From contig CAWWDR010000962.1 in NCBI GenBank assembly GCA_963942565.1, positions 310,001-374,000 of the forward strand: DNA of 64,000 nucleotides, written 5' to 3'. The translations under genes and the position numbers were made by a program. This stretch comes from Maea johnstoni (taxonomy: Eukaryota > Annelida > Polychaeta > Spionida > Magelonidae). This document shows, one piece after another, positions 43,660 to 53,256 of the stretch. Within the stretch, counting starts at the first letter, position 1; the number at the start of each line of letters is the position of its first letter. The notes under the pieces are model-generated. The model was not told the origin of the DNA and made no database searches. It saw only the letters and a program-made list of their open reading frames with translations.

Positions 43660-44676
43660 TTATTTAGCTAAAGACTGAATTTCTTTATAGAAATCCATGT
43701 CCCAGTTCTTTGAATAATCATCATTGAGATAGAAGTTCTGAGCATAATCTTTCCACACATCGATATCTACTTCAACAATTTTCATTCCCTGACCTTCCAG
43801 AAATGCTATTGCTTCTTCTTCAGCAGTAACAACCAAGCCGTCGTGGTATTCTTTTGCCAGCTGAGCTGCAGTACGCATACTTTCCTGCTGATCGGAAGAA
43901 AGACTCTGCCAAATATCTTCATTGATAATCAGGAAATCCGGATTTACAAAATGTTTACTCAGAATGATGTAATCAGTAGCCTCATAAAACTTCTTTTCAA
44001 TAGTGGTTCCAAGAGGGTTATCCTGGCCATCAATTGTTCCAGTTTTAAGGCCCATATATACTTCACTGAAACTCATAGGAGTAGGATTTGCCCCGAGGGC
44101 CTGACCCATCTTAATGAAAGCTGGAGAATTAGGCATTCGAAGCATAACCTTCTTAAGGTCATCTGGATCAGTTACTTCCACACCTGTATCCCTAAGATTG
44201 AGAGTACGGGTTCCATAATACCATGATGAAAGTGGACGGATACCAAGTTCATCGGTAATTTCTTCGAAAAGATCCTTACCAACTTCATTTGCGAATATAT
44301 CATCCATGTGCTGACGATCCTTTAGAAAGTATGCTGCCGAAAACATCGAGCACTTGGCTACATAATCGCTGAACCATTCAGGCCCTATGGAAGTCATTGC
44401 CAGAGTTCCTCTTCTGATAGCTTGTGCCTGTCCTTCCTGAGTGTACAGGTCACCACCAGGATGTAGTTCAATTATGATCTGTTTATCTGTTAACTGCTCA
44501 ACTTCTTTCTTGAAGAACTCAAGTCCCTTAACAAAATTAGATCCCGGCGCAGAAGTAACTGCCAACTGAAGTACCATCGGCTCACTAGATTCTGATGTGC
44601 TTTCCTGTGCACCATTTGCAAATACTGTTGTGAATACGAAAAGAAAAATAATCATTATTGATAATGCTTTTTTCAT
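43660..44676 (-). CDS. dctP: TRAP substrate-binding protein DctP
   Basis: The start at 44676 puts AGGAGG seven bases upstream; the ATG two codons earlier overlaps that site. The 338-residue protein has a Sec signal peptide (ending VFANGAQ) and the DctP fold. The conserved arginine lies in KKVMLRMPNSPAF, followed by the GLKTGTIDGQDNP motif near 215. These residues bind a carboxylate, so the ligand is an organic or sugar acid. Confidence 0.95.
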   Translation of the reverse strand: MKKALSIMIIFLFVFTTVFANGAQESTSESSEPMVLQLAVTSAPGSNFVKGLEFFKKEVEQLTDKQIIIELHPGGDLYTQEGQAQAIRRGTLAMTSIGPEWFSDYVAKCSMFSAAYFLKDRQHMDDIFANEVGKDLFEEITDELGIRPLSSWYYGTRTLNLRDTGVEVTDPDDLKKVMLRMPNSPAFIKMGQALGANPTPMSFSEVYMGLKTGTIDGQDNPLGTTIEKKFYEATDYIILSKHFVNPDFLIINEDIWQSLSSDQQESMRTAAQLAKEYHDGLVVTAEEEAIAFLEGQGMKIVEVDIDVWKDYAQNFYLNDDYSKNWDMDFYKEIQSLAK

Positions 44677-44741
44677 GTTCATCCTCCTAAATATTTTTAA
44701 AAAGAGTCAACGACCCTTAATTCCCAATTTGATAGTGGAGA

Positions 44742-46022
44742 CTATTTTCCACCGATTACCGGGAGGACTTCCCCCCCTTTTTTAATAACAACGACTGAAG
44801 CGTCTTCGCCTTTGCGGTTCAAAGCCTGTGCTAATGCATCATTTACATCCTTATACGGAGTAAATCCCAGTTTTTTCGCAATCTCAGAGGTGATTCCCCG
44901 TGAAATTATGAACGCCTCTCGTTTACCCCTTATGACCCGCCCAACATGAGAGATATGTGCAGCAACAGTCAGATCCTGCAAGCTGCCCGAACTAAGCAGT
45001 TTATTGGTTTCTTCGTGGGATAAATATCCGATTTGCTCTATAGCGGGATGCGATACGGCAACACCTTCTGTACAAGGGGAAACGAGTATCATAATTCCGT
45101 CTTTTCTGAGAGCTACATCGCCATTAAATATCCCTTTCGCTGCCTGCCAGAGTTCGAGATCCGCAGGATATGATTCAACAATAACAATATCTGCAGCATG
45201 AGGAAGCAAAGCACTGTATACCTTCCGGGAGTATTCAGCCCCGACTCTGAAAGCCATATACGGATCCCCGGCAACGCAATAGCATACTGCCCCGTCTCCA
45301 TCCTGAATTGTGTTTACAATAAATGAAAGACCCGCCATCCGACCAACTTCCTCTATCGCTTCACGAACAGGATTCTCAACCACACCAAGAATCTGATCAC
45401 CATCATATTCCGCACTGAGCCAGTGTGTTTCACCAGTGGTTCTTTTCCCGCAGACTCCAGGCTGAACTATTTTTGCACCACCAGAAAATCCCGGTACACG
45501 GTGAGGAACAATCTGCCCGATTCCTATCAGATAATCCGTATCGACCACCGCACGGTTCAGTTCAACTTCTATACCGCCGGTAGTATGTCCAAGATGCACC
45601 AGTTCATCTGGATTGTTCCATTCATGGTCGAGAACATCATATTCTTCCACTATTGCCGCACCGCATTTTTTAATTTTCTCTTCAATAGTCATACTGCGGT
45701 GAGTTCCGGTTGCCACCATGATCCGGATTTGTTTTTTCGGAACTCCCGCCGTTTGAAGCTCATTTATTACAAGAGGCAAAATCTTGTGTACAGGTGTTTT
45801 GCGCGTATTATCATCTATTAAAATAAGCACCGAATCGCTGGAAGAGACCGCCTCTGAAATACCAACCGATCCTATTGGATTATAAATCGCATCTTCAATT
45901 ATATTGTCTTTTCCGCCTTCAGATTCCAGAATCTTTGGTGCCAAAATCGCCAGGATATTCTGTTCCGGTACATCTACATATGGAGCGAAATCATGCTGTA
46001 ATGAAATCCTTCGTTGTTTCAT
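44742..46022 (-). CDS. LarA-family nickel-pincer racemase/epimerase
   Basis: 426 residues that keep the lactate-racemase active-site set at nearly the same numbering: R74 (DDNTRKTP), H108 (ATGTH), H174 (IVPHRVPG), K184 (GGAK, which carries the nickel pincer cofactor), H200, Q293 and K296 (LWQAAKG). The tyrosine next to the glutamine in lactate racemase is tryptophan here (W292), so the substrate pocket differs. Known family members include a D-gluconate 2-epimerase. With KDG kinase and KDPG aldolase next door, epimerisation of an aldonate is a reasonable guess. LarB, LarC and LarE maturation genes are not in the window. Confidence 0.85.
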   Translation of the reverse strand: MKQRRISLQHDFAPYVDVPEQNILAILAPKILESEGGKDNIIEDAIYNPIGSVGISEAVSSSDSVLILIDDNTRKTPVHKILPLVINELQTAGVPKKQIRIMVATGTHRSMTIEEKIKKCGAAIVEEYDVLDHEWNNPDELVHLGHTTGGIEVELNRAVVDTDYLIGIGQIVPHRVPGFSGGAKIVQPGVCGKRTTGETHWLSAEYDGDQILGVVENPVREAIEEVGRMAGLSFIVNTIQDGDGAVCYCVAGDPYMAFRVGAEYSRKVYSALLPHAADIVIVESYPADLELWQAAKGIFNGDVALRKDGIMILVSPCTEGVAVSHPAIEQIGYLSHEETNKLLSSGSLQDLTVAAHISHVGRVIRGKREAFIISRGITSEIAKKLGFTPYKDVNDALAQALNRKGEDASVVVIKKGGEVLPVIGGK

Positions 46023-46026
46023 AAAA

Positions 46027-46935
46027 TCACACCAAAAGCTTTGCCATTTTCTCGATGGCAGTCATTTCCATTTTCCTGAGTGTTTCTCCGGTATAGGCAG
46101 AAATATGAGGAGTACATACAACCGTCGGCAGATCGAGGAACTGTTTGTTCACTTCATATTGTTCGAACACATCCAGTCCGGCTCCTGCAATATCTCCGTT
46201 TTTAACAGCACGAGCGAGAGCATTTTCATCGACAATACCACCCCTGGCAGTATTAATAATAACCGCAGTTGATTTCATCTGTTTAAACTCATCCCCTCCA
46301 ATGAAATGATAGGTTTCACCATTCAGTGGAATATGAGCTGTAATAAAATCTGATTCTGCAAATAAACGCTCAAGACTGACATACTCAGCACCAAGCTCGA
46401 CAGTTTCATTGTTCATAACCGCATCATATGCCAGAACTTTCATATTCAGACCGGACACAATTTTCATGACCTCCCGGCCGATAGCACCTGATCCTAAAAC
46501 CCCCAGGGTTTTGTTAATAACATTTGAACCTAGTTCTTTATGTAATTTACCTGATTTATATGATGCATTTGTCTCAGAGATCTTCCGGGATACGTCAAGC
46601 ATCAAACCAAGCACCATTTCAGAGACAGAATCACTGTTTATGCCAGGAAGATTTGCGATGGCAACAGACTTTTCTGCAGCATATTCAATATCAAAATTAT
46701 CTAGCCCAACTCCGAATTTCATGGCGACACTGAGGTTTGTCGCCTTATCAAAAAAGGGTTTATCAGCTTTTTCAACACCAAAAATTACACCTTCAAACGT
46801 ATCAAGCTGTTCCCATATTTCTTGAAGTTCAGCAAAAACCGGCTCCAATCCTCGTGATCTGAACTCATCTGTATAGAGCGGCTCTCTATCCACGCCGAAG
46901 CCGAAAGCTTCTGTAATTACGGCTACTTTTTTCAT
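46027..46935 (-). CDS. D-2-hydroxyacid dehydrogenase (SerA-like)
   Basis: The start at 46935 has AAGGAG upstream. About 302 residues. The Rossmann motif is GVLGSGAIGRE (near 145), the substrate arginine is in INTARGG, and the catalytic His is in CTPHISAYT near the C terminus. It interconverts a 2-hydroxy acid and 2-keto acid with NAD(H). It ends four bases before the LarA-like start. Together they could change the configuration at C2 and then oxidise it. Confidence 0.88.
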   Translation of the reverse strand: MKKVAVITEAFGFGVDREPLYTDEFRSRGLEPVFAELQEIWEQLDTFEGVIFGVEKADKPFFDKATNLSVAMKFGVGLDNFDIEYAAEKSVAIANLPGINSDSVSEMVLGLMLDVSRKISETNASYKSGKLHKELGSNVINKTLGVLGSGAIGREVMKIVSGLNMKVLAYDAVMNNETVELGAEYVSLERLFAESDFITAHIPLNGETYHFIGGDEFKQMKSTAVIINTARGGIVDENALARAVKNGDIAGAGLDVFEQYEVNKQFLDLPTVVCTPHISAYTGETLRKMEMTAIEKMAKLLV

Positions 46936-46989
46936 CTCCAACTCCTTTCGGCTAATCCGACAATGTTCAACTTCACAATCCTAAAATTA

Positions 46990-48015
46990 TTAACGGTCAA
47001 CCCTGCCCGATCCGCCAGAGGCTAAAAGCGATGTAATTTCCCCAAGTGAAAATAATGGGAGATCACCAGGAATTGAGTGTTTCAGACATGATCCCGCTAC
47101 TGCAAAGTGCAGAGCTTCTTCATGGTTATAATGGTTTAAACCATAGATGAGTGATGCTGCAAATGAATCTCCGGCACCGACCCTATCGACAATATCTGTA
47201 ATTTCATACTTTTGAGAAATTAAAAATTTCTCCCTATCATTGAGAATTGCAGACCATGAATTGTGGTTAGCCGAATGACTTTCACGCATTGTCAGGGCAA
47301 TGAGTTTCAGGTTCGGGTATTTTGTTAATACCTCATCAGTCAATGACTGATATTTATCAACTCCAAGATTAGCCTTACTCACATCGACATCAATAGTAAT
47401 ACCCAAAGATTTCTGACAATCTTCCTCATTGCCGATCGCAATATCAACATGCTTCAGAAGTGATCCCATGATTTCAGATGCTTTCTTCCCATATTTCCAG
47501 AGTTTACCTCGATAATTCAGATCACAAGAAACAGTCATTCCCAGCTTCTGTGCCTGCACCACGGCCTCCATAGCAGTTTCAGCTGCTTCAGCGGACAGGG
47601 CGGGTGTAATTCCAGTAATGTGAAACCAGCTTGTACCAGCAAATACTTCATCCCAATTCACATCAGTTTTTTTAAGTTGAGAAACTGATGAATGCTTTCT
47701 ATCGTACACTACAACAGAAGGGCGCTGGTTTGCTCCGGCTTCTAGATAATATAGTCCGAGTCGTTCGCCACCACGTATAATTGAACCAGTCCCAACTCCC
47801 TGAGACTTCAATTGTTCTATACACAGATCTCCAATCATATTTTGAGGCAAGGAAGTAAAAAACGAAGTCTCCATACCGAGTCGAGCAAGACCTACCGCCA
47901 CATTTGCTTCACCACCTCCAAAAGTAGCCTCTAAAACCGGACTTTGGAACAGACGTTCATTTCCCGATGACTTCAAACGGAGCATTATTTCTCCAAAAGT
48001 TACTACTTTTCCCAT
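46990..48015 (-). CDS. kdgK: 2-keto-3-deoxygluconate kinase (PfkB family)
   Basis: A 341-residue ribokinase-fold enzyme. The N-terminal [11 protein letters not shown] and [15 protein letters not shown], and the catalytic motif [13 protein letters not shown] near residue 280, are all present. It phosphorylates 2-keto-3-deoxygluconate to KDPG, the substrate of the adjacent aldolase. GGGGA precedes the ATG. Confidence 0.9.
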   Translation of the reverse strand: MGKVVTFGEIMLRLKSSGNERLFQSPVLEATFGGGEANVAVGLARLGMETSFFTSLPQNMIGDLCIEQLKSQGVGTGSIIRGGERLGLYYLEAGANQRPSVVVYDRKHSSVSQLKKTDVNWDEVFAGTSWFHITGITPALSAEAAETAMEAVVQAQKLGMTVSCDLNYRGKLWKYGKKASEIMGSLLKHVDIAIGNEEDCQKSLGITIDVDVSKANLGVDKYQSLTDEVLTKYPNLKLIALTMRESHSANHNSWSAILNDREKFLISQKYEITDIVDRVGAGDSFAASLIYGLNHYNHEEALHFAVAGSCLKHSIPGDLPLFSLGEITSLLASGGSGRVDR

Positions 48016-48024
48016 AAATATCCC

Positions 48025-48984
48025 CTATCGCTGCAGGAGATGAACACCGAAGCCATTCATCTCATCGGCGAGAAATAATGCAACTTCTCTACCATTTTTA
48101 TACTTAGTCAGTTCATCATTAAACTGAACACCGTTTCGTTCTAAATAAGACTTAGCTAAAGAAAGACGATTTACCTTCAATGCCAAATGTCCATTTTTAC
48201 CAAAACCTGAAGATTTCACTACTTCGATTTCGTCTTCACCGATAAAATAAGAACTGTTTCCTTCTCGTGATGTGACTCCGAACATGGATGAAAAACGCTC
48301 GGAAAATACCCTGGCCTCATGATCATCCTGACTGTTCACTCCCACATGAGCAAACTCAAAACTAATTGCTGCAAGAACTGCGTTCCCGGCAAGAATACTG
48401 ATCTCCTCAAAATTACCCGATTCGATCAGGTCAGCCTTGACCATCCAGCTACCGCCGCATGCAAGAACCTTTTCATTCCTCATATATTCACCGATATTCT
48501 GAGAAGAAATTCCGCCAGTTGGCATGAATCGGACGTTGCCATATGCAGCAGACATTGCTTTCAGTGCGGCAATACCTCCGCTGGTTTCAGCAGGAAAAAA
48601 TTTTAAAACATCAAGTCCCTGTGCCAATCCGGATTCAATTTGTGAAGGTGAATTAATTCCAGGAAAAACCGGAATATTTTTTTCTACACAGTAACCGACA
48701 ATTTCCGGATTGAAGCCGGGAGCGACAATAAACTGTGCCCCCGCTGCAAGAGCCTCATCGACCTGATTGATGGTAACTACCGTCCCTGCACCAATCAGCA
48801 TCTCTGGAACTGATTCACTCATATTCCTGATAACATCTGATGCACCATCAGCTCTGAATGTAATTTCAGCAATAGGCAAGCCGCCTTTACTGAGGGCATT
48901 CCCAAGAGGAACAGCAAGTTCAGGATTATCAAGCTTAATCACCGGCACTACTCCATACTGCTCAAGATGCTCTGCAATCTTCAT
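48025..48984 (-). CDS. eda: KDPG aldolase fused to a VOC-type domain
   Basis: The start at 48984 gives AAAGG nine bases upstream. About 319 residues. The aldolase barrel (about 1-205) has E40 in AEITFR, IGAGTV, and the Schiff-base K128 in VLKFFPAE. The remaining ~110 residues (FEFAHVGVN...GRFGVHLLQ region) have the beta-alpha-beta-beta-beta layout of vicinal-oxygen-chelate (glyoxalase) domains. It splits KDPG into pyruvate and glyceraldehyde 3-phosphate. The extra domain could handle a by-product such as methylglyoxal or regulate the enzyme; its role is unknown. Confidence 0.88.
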   Translation of the reverse strand: MKIAEHLEQYGVVPVIKLDNPELAVPLGNALSKGGLPIAEITFRADGASDVIRNMSESVPEMLIGAGTVVTINQVDEALAAGAQFIVAPGFNPEIVGYCVEKNIPVFPGINSPSQIESGLAQGLDVLKFFPAETSGGIAALKAMSAAYGNVRFMPTGGISSQNIGEYMRNEKVLACGGSWMVKADLIESGNFEEISILAGNAVLAAISFEFAHVGVNSQDDHEARVFSERFSSMFGVTSREGNSSYFIGEDEIEVVKSSGFGKNGHLALKVNRLSLAKSYLERNGVQFNDELTKYKNGREVALFLADEMNGFGVHLLQR

Positions 48985-48996
48985 CGCTGTCATCCT

Positions 48997-49680
48997 TTAA
49001 AAACTACCAAATTCTTCATATACAGCCTTAACGGTTTTTCCGTTTTTCAGACTCTCACGCATCTTGCTCTCATTTTCCATGAAAGCTTCCGCTTCGATAA
49101 GGACCTCATAAGCTAGCTCCTTTGGAACAATTACAACTCCATCAGAATCGGCAATGACAAAATCATACGGACGGATATCGGTAACTCCGATTTTAATCGG
49201 CTGTTGATAAGAACGGATAGACCATCGTCCCACAGAACTTGCCGAACAGGAAAATCGACAAAACACAGGAAAATCAAGCTCTTTGACATACTTAATATCC
49301 CGTAAGCCACCGTCGAGAATTGCACCTGTAGATCCACGCTGCATTACCGCATTACTCATAATCTCTCCCCAGTGGGCAGCACCTTCATGTCCATTAGTCT
49401 GCCATACTGAAACTGAATGAGGAGTTACGTCGGAAAGCATCTCAATTCGAGTAGCAGAATCATCTTCGGTTATATCATCATGTCCTTCGCCATAGCCAGT
49501 AAATGCAGGGCCAGCAACAACATAGTCACCAGTCATAGAATTAATGTAATGAGGAAGTATCTGACTTCTGTACCCCCTGTGATCAAGAATATCACCAACT
49601 GCTCCTGTGTACAGCTTTCTATATCGTGCACACATTTCCTCAACTGAGACCGGATATTCCGGTGCCTTGAAATTAGTCAT
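48997..49680 (-). CDS. RraA-family aldolase/decarboxylase-like protein
   Basis: A 227-residue protein with the RraA-like fold: YTGAVGDILDHRGYR, VAGPAFTGYG, GAILDGGLRDIKYVKELDFPVF with the conserved Asp/Arg pair, and DFVIADSDGVVIVP. Relatives act as 4-hydroxy-4-methyl-2-oxoglutarate aldolases or oxaloacetate decarboxylases, or bind RNase E. In this catabolic operon an enzymatic role on a keto acid is likelier. It is the first gene of the long leftward operon and starts behind AGAGGT. Confidence 0.85.
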   Translation of the reverse strand: MTNFKAPEYPVSVEEMCARYRKLYTGAVGDILDHRGYRSQILPHYINSMTGDYVVAGPAFTGYGEGHDDITEDDSATRIEMLSDVTPHSVSVWQTNGHEGAAHWGEIMSNAVMQRGSTGAILDGGLRDIKYVKELDFPVFCRFSCSASSVGRWSIRSYQQPIKIGVTDIRPYDFVIADSDGVVIVPKELAYEVLIEAEAFMENESKMRESLKNGKTVKAVYEEFGSF

Positions 49681-49761
49681 CTTTACCTCTTTTGTAGAAT
49701 TGATACAGAGAGTTAATCACTCAATTTATATCAATAATATTTTATTTATTTGTCTGGTAAG

Positions 49762-49780
49762 CAGGTTGTCTGACAACCTG
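49762..49780. promoter_or_regulatory. Perfect 19-base palindrome, likely FadR-type operator
   Basis: CAGGTTGTC-T-GACAACCTG is perfectly symmetrical. The core TTGTCTGACAA agrees with the GT-N-AC operators of FadR-type regulators. It lies just downstream of the predicted start of transcription of the leftward operon, a position suited to repression by either FadR-type protein. Confidence 0.7.
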
Positions 49781-49788
49781 ACATATAA

Positions 49789-49816
49789 AGGTTAGCACAC
49801 ATATTTGATAAGTCAA
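49789..49816 (-). promoter_or_regulatory. Promoter of the rraA-to-lyase operon
   Basis: On the minus strand: TTGACT, a 16-base spacer and TAACCT, reading into the palindrome at 49762. Confidence 0.5.
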
Positions 49817-50267
49817 GAAAATATTATGAAAAATTCAATCACAAAAGAATAATCATATGTTGCTGTACAAATTGGAGATAATGGAATAGAAAATAGCTCG
49901 ATATATCAATGAGCCTCATCCTGAATCGGTAGCATAGTCCTTCGACTTAGAGGGATTCAGAGTCCTCTTTCAGCATCCACCAATAATGATACTGGTGATT
50001 CCTTTATTATTGTAGAATGTCCCATAGGGAGCATAAATCCTCGTATTATTCCATTATCTTTTCAAGCCGGTACATCAAAAATTTCCACCATAATCCCAAT
50101 AGTCTTTAGATGAGTTTTTATTAGTTTTACAGGACACACAATATCCATGTCTCCTGTATTTTTTCTGATGATTATTGTAAAAATTTATGAGTTATTATTG
50201 TCGTTCACATTTGATTCCAGATACACTTTCGAGATATAATCTAAACCTATATCTCCTTGGAATCCCT
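49817..50267. other. Gene-free stretch between the two catabolic modules
   Basis: No complete gene. A short plus-strand frame near 49985-50105 (DTGDSFIIVECPIGSINPRI) has no start and looks like debris. Confidence 0.4.
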
Positions 50268-51272
50268 TCAAACCTTCAAATGATCTGAGGAAAAAACTGC
50301 TGGATATCCCCCTGTATGAAGAAACAAGACATTATGATCAGAAGAAAATGTTTGATTTCTCATCATATCCATACATCCTGTCAATCCTTTCCCGGAATAC
50401 ACAGGATCAACGATGAGACCTTCTTTTGAGGCGAGGTATTTTACTGTATTCCGAGTTATCCGATCGGGTTTGTTATACCCAATCCCGGCATATTGATCTG
50501 TTATAGTTATGTCAGGATCATCTAAATTAACACCCAGGTCGTATTTACGATTGGTTTCAAATAACAATTTCATAAGGTTTTCTCTTTTCTCTTCAACTCC
50601 CGGACTGACACCAATCCCAATAATATCAAAGGGTGCCTTATAGTATTTTGCTCCGAGCCATAGACCAGCATAGGTACCTCCACTTCCAAAAGAAGTAACC
50701 AGGTGATCTATCTGTAATTTTTTCTCTCTACACTGATCTATTATTTCTTTAATGCAAAAGAAATATCCCATGGCACCAAGAGAGTTGGAACCACCGGGAG
50801 GTATATAATAAACCTTCTCTCCTTTTTTTTCATATTCCTCAATAATCAAATCACGTGCCTCATCCATAGCCTTGGCGTATTCATATTGATTCAAAGATAT
50901 TTTATCGATATTGAGAATTCTATAATCACAGTCAAAGAGTCCATCTAAAATTATGTTTCCCGTCAGCATTGGAGGAAGAGCACCAGCCGCAAGAATGACT
51001 GATTTCATTCCAAGTTTTGCTGCGACAGCCGCAGTTAATCGACCATGATTTGTCTGAACTCCCCCGACAGTCATAAGAGTTGTACAGCCTTCATTCAGCG
51101 CATCAGCAGCTAGATACTCTAGCTTACGGATCTTATTCCCCCCACCACCAAGTCCCGTAAGATCATCCCTTTTAATATACAATTTCCCCTGTTCCAGATC
51201 TTCTGTAATGTTCTTTAGAAAATCTATTGGAGTCGGCAGATGGGCTAATTCTACTTTCATTACATCATTCAT
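50268..51272 (-). CDS. Fold-type II PLP lyase (D-cysteine desulfhydrase / ACC deaminase family), second
   Basis: The start at 51272 is chosen for GAGGAGAA upstream; an ATG five codons earlier overlaps that site. 334 residues with K47 as PLP lysine (GGGGNKIRKLEY), GVQTNHGRLTA, SFGSGGTYAG phosphate loop and FLHTGGYPAVF. It is only distantly similar to the lyase at 39486, so it is a parallel recruitment and not a recent copy. It overlaps the end of tctA and is the last gene of module 2. Confidence 0.87.
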   Translation of the reverse strand: MNDVMKVELAHLPTPIDFLKNITEDLEQGKLYIKRDDLTGLGGGGNKIRKLEYLAADALNEGCTTLMTVGGVQTNHGRLTAAVAAKLGMKSVILAAGALPPMLTGNIILDGLFDCDYRILNIDKISLNQYEYAKAMDEARDLIIEEYEKKGEKVYYIPPGGSNSLGAMGYFFCIKEIIDQCREKKLQIDHLVTSFGSGGTYAGLWLGAKYYKAPFDIIGIGVSPGVEEKRENLMKLLFETNRKYDLGVNLDDPDITITDQYAGIGYNKPDRITRNTVKYLASKEGLIVDPVYSGKGLTGCMDMMRNQTFSSDHNVLFLHTGGYPAVFSSDHLKV

Positions 51273-52803
51273 GATTCTTCTCCTCATAAACCATTTTATT
51301 AGTTTTTTCAGTAGTATTTTTTGATTTCATATGAGGATGTTTTATAGAATAGCGTACTGAAATAATTACGATGATAATAGCTGACACCAACAGGACACCT
51401 GAAATTGGTCTTTGAAAAAAGGTAAACCAGTTTCCTCTAGATAAAGAAAGCGACACAAGTAATTTTTCCTCAATCATTCTTCCAAGTACCATAGCCAGAA
51501 TGAGAGGACTGACAGGAAAGTTATTTTTACGGAGAAAATAACCCAATAATCCAAAGCCAAGAGCAACATACATATCAAAATAGGAATTTCGAAGTGCATA
51601 AGATCCTATTAGTGAAAAAACCAGCACGAACGCTGACATAATATTCTTGGGAACATTCATAAGTTTTGAGAACAGACGAATACTGAATATACTGATAATA
51701 AGAATAACAACATAACTCAATACTGCAGAGAGATAAATACTTATAACAACATCAGGGCTTTTCTCAAAAAGTTCCGGTCCCGGTCTTAGCCCCTGGATCA
51801 TAAGTGCACCTAGAAGAATGGCAGTAACAGAATCTCCAGGGATTCCAAGTGCGAGCAGAGGAATCAGAGCTCCTCCTGTAACAGCATTGTTTGCAGATTC
51901 TGGAGCAATGATACCTTCCGATAGACCATTACCCATCTCCTCTGGTGTTTTTGAAGTTCGTTTAGCCTCATTATAAGCAATAATAGAAGCTGTAGTTGCT
52001 CCGGCTCCGGGAAGAGCCCCCAAAAAAGTACCCAGAATGGAAGATTTCAGTAGCAGAGGAATATTCCTTACCAAGTCTGGAAAACCACTGAATATTCCAG
52101 ATACATTTTCATTATTTTTCTTTTTTTCCCTTTGACCTTTTTCTAAAGTAAAAAACATTTCAGCGATTGCAAAGATGCCAATCATAGCTGGAATATCCTG
52201 AAATCCACCTAAGAGTTGTACCTTATTGAATGTAAAGCGGGGAAAACCCGAAACAGCATCCATTCCTATAACTGTAATCAACAATCCTATGGAAGCAGAG
52301 ATAAGTCCTTTCAAGAGGTTCCCATGAGACATACTTATGATCATGGTAATTCCGAGAATGGCCAGTGCAAAATACTCCTGGGGACCAAACATTAAAGCTG
52401 CATCGGCAAGAAATCTGGAAAAGAAAATTAGTATTACGGCACTGAAAATCCCACCGAAAACAGAAGACATACAGGCTAAACCGAGAGCCTTCCCTGCTTT
52501 ATTTTTCTTATGAGCCATTTCGTAACCATCTAAGATAGTCACAATAGCAGCAGGTGTACCGGGAGTTCTTATTAGTATTGCTGGTATTGAACCGGCAAAT
52601 ACTGCACTGCAATACAAAGAAATCAAAAAAGCAAACGCTACATAAACATTCATCATATAGGAAAAGGGAACAAATAGAGCTACGCCCATTGTCGCGCTAA
52701 ATCCCGGGATTGCACCAATAAAATAACCACAGATTGTTCCTGCAATTAATGCCAATATAAAAAATATGTCAATCTGCAAAATTGCATCAATAAAAGGTTC
52801 CAT
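51265..52803 (-). CDS. tctA: Tripartite tricarboxylate transporter large permease TctA
   Basis: A 512-residue protein with about eleven or twelve membrane segments and the TctA signatures GYFIGAIPGFSATMG, RTPGTPAAIVTILDGYEMA, GALPGAGATTASIIAY and LALGIPGDSVTAILLGA. AAGGAG precedes the ATG. It works with TctB and the TctC binding protein for carboxylate uptake. Confidence 0.95.
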   Translation of the reverse strand: MEPFIDAILQIDIFFILALIAGTICGYFIGAIPGFSATMGVALFVPFSYMMNVYVAFAFLISLYCSAVFAGSIPAILIRTPGTPAAIVTILDGYEMAHKKNKAGKALGLACMSSVFGGIFSAVILIFFSRFLADAALMFGPQEYFALAILGITMIISMSHGNLLKGLISASIGLLITVIGMDAVSGFPRFTFNKVQLLGGFQDIPAMIGIFAIAEMFFTLEKGQREKKKNNENVSGIFSGFPDLVRNIPLLLKSSILGTFLGALPGAGATTASIIAYNEAKRTSKTPEEMGNGLSEGIIAPESANNAVTGGALIPLLALGIPGDSVTAILLGALMIQGLRPGPELFEKSPDVVISIYLSAVLSYVVILIISIFSIRLFSKLMNVPKNIMSAFVLVFSLIGSYALRNSYFDMYVALGFGLLGYFLRKNNFPVSPLILAMVLGRMIEEKLLVSLSLSRGNWFTFFQRPISGVLLVSAIIIVIISVRYSIKHPHMKSKNTTEKTNKMVYEEKNHE

Positions 52804-52817
52804 AAATTACTCCTTTT

Positions 52818-53231
52818 TTAAATTGGAATGCTTAACAATACTACAGGTATAGCTACGCACAAAGATCCGACAACTGATATAATAAGAGCCTTTTTAATTC
52901 TTAGTTGTGCAATTCCAATTAAGAAGCCAAAAAGGAGTATAACAAAACCCAAAATAAAGTGGATATATTTAATTGCAATAATACTTATGATCAGCAATCC
53001 AGCTACGAGTAAAACATCTCGAACTTTTGCGGTTTCTACTTCATCATTTTCTTTTTTGATAAGACCTATGATTGACAATCCAATTAAGAGTGCTGAAACT
53101 AGAATTGGAAAAAATGATGGTCCCATAGTATAACTTGATGATCCTTTAATTACAGGGAAACTCCTTGCTCCTAGAGTGATTAAAAGACCTAATACAAGAA
53201 ATACCATATAAGGTACTTTCCGCCTAAACAT
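52818..53231 (-). CDS. tctB: Tripartite tricarboxylate transporter small permease TctB
   Basis: The start at 53231 has AAAGGA upstream; an upstream in-frame TTG (53264) would lie inside the hairpin. 137 residues with four hydrophobic segments and the TctB-like layout. Sequence conservation in this family is low, so the call rests partly on its place between tctC and tctA. Confidence 0.85.
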   Translation of the reverse strand: MFRRKVPYMVFLVLGLLITLGARSFPVIKGSSSYTMGPSFFPILVSALLIGLSIIGLIKKENDEVETAKVRDVLLVAGLLIISIIAIKYIHFILGFVILLFGFLIGIAQLRIKKALIISVVGSLCVAIPVVLLSIPI

Positions 53232-53256
53232 ACTTATAATCCTTTTATATAAATTT

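Noticed and set aside
48319-48606. Plus-strand frame opposite the KDPG aldolase
   Set aside because: Shadow of the aldolase gene without a ribosome binding site.
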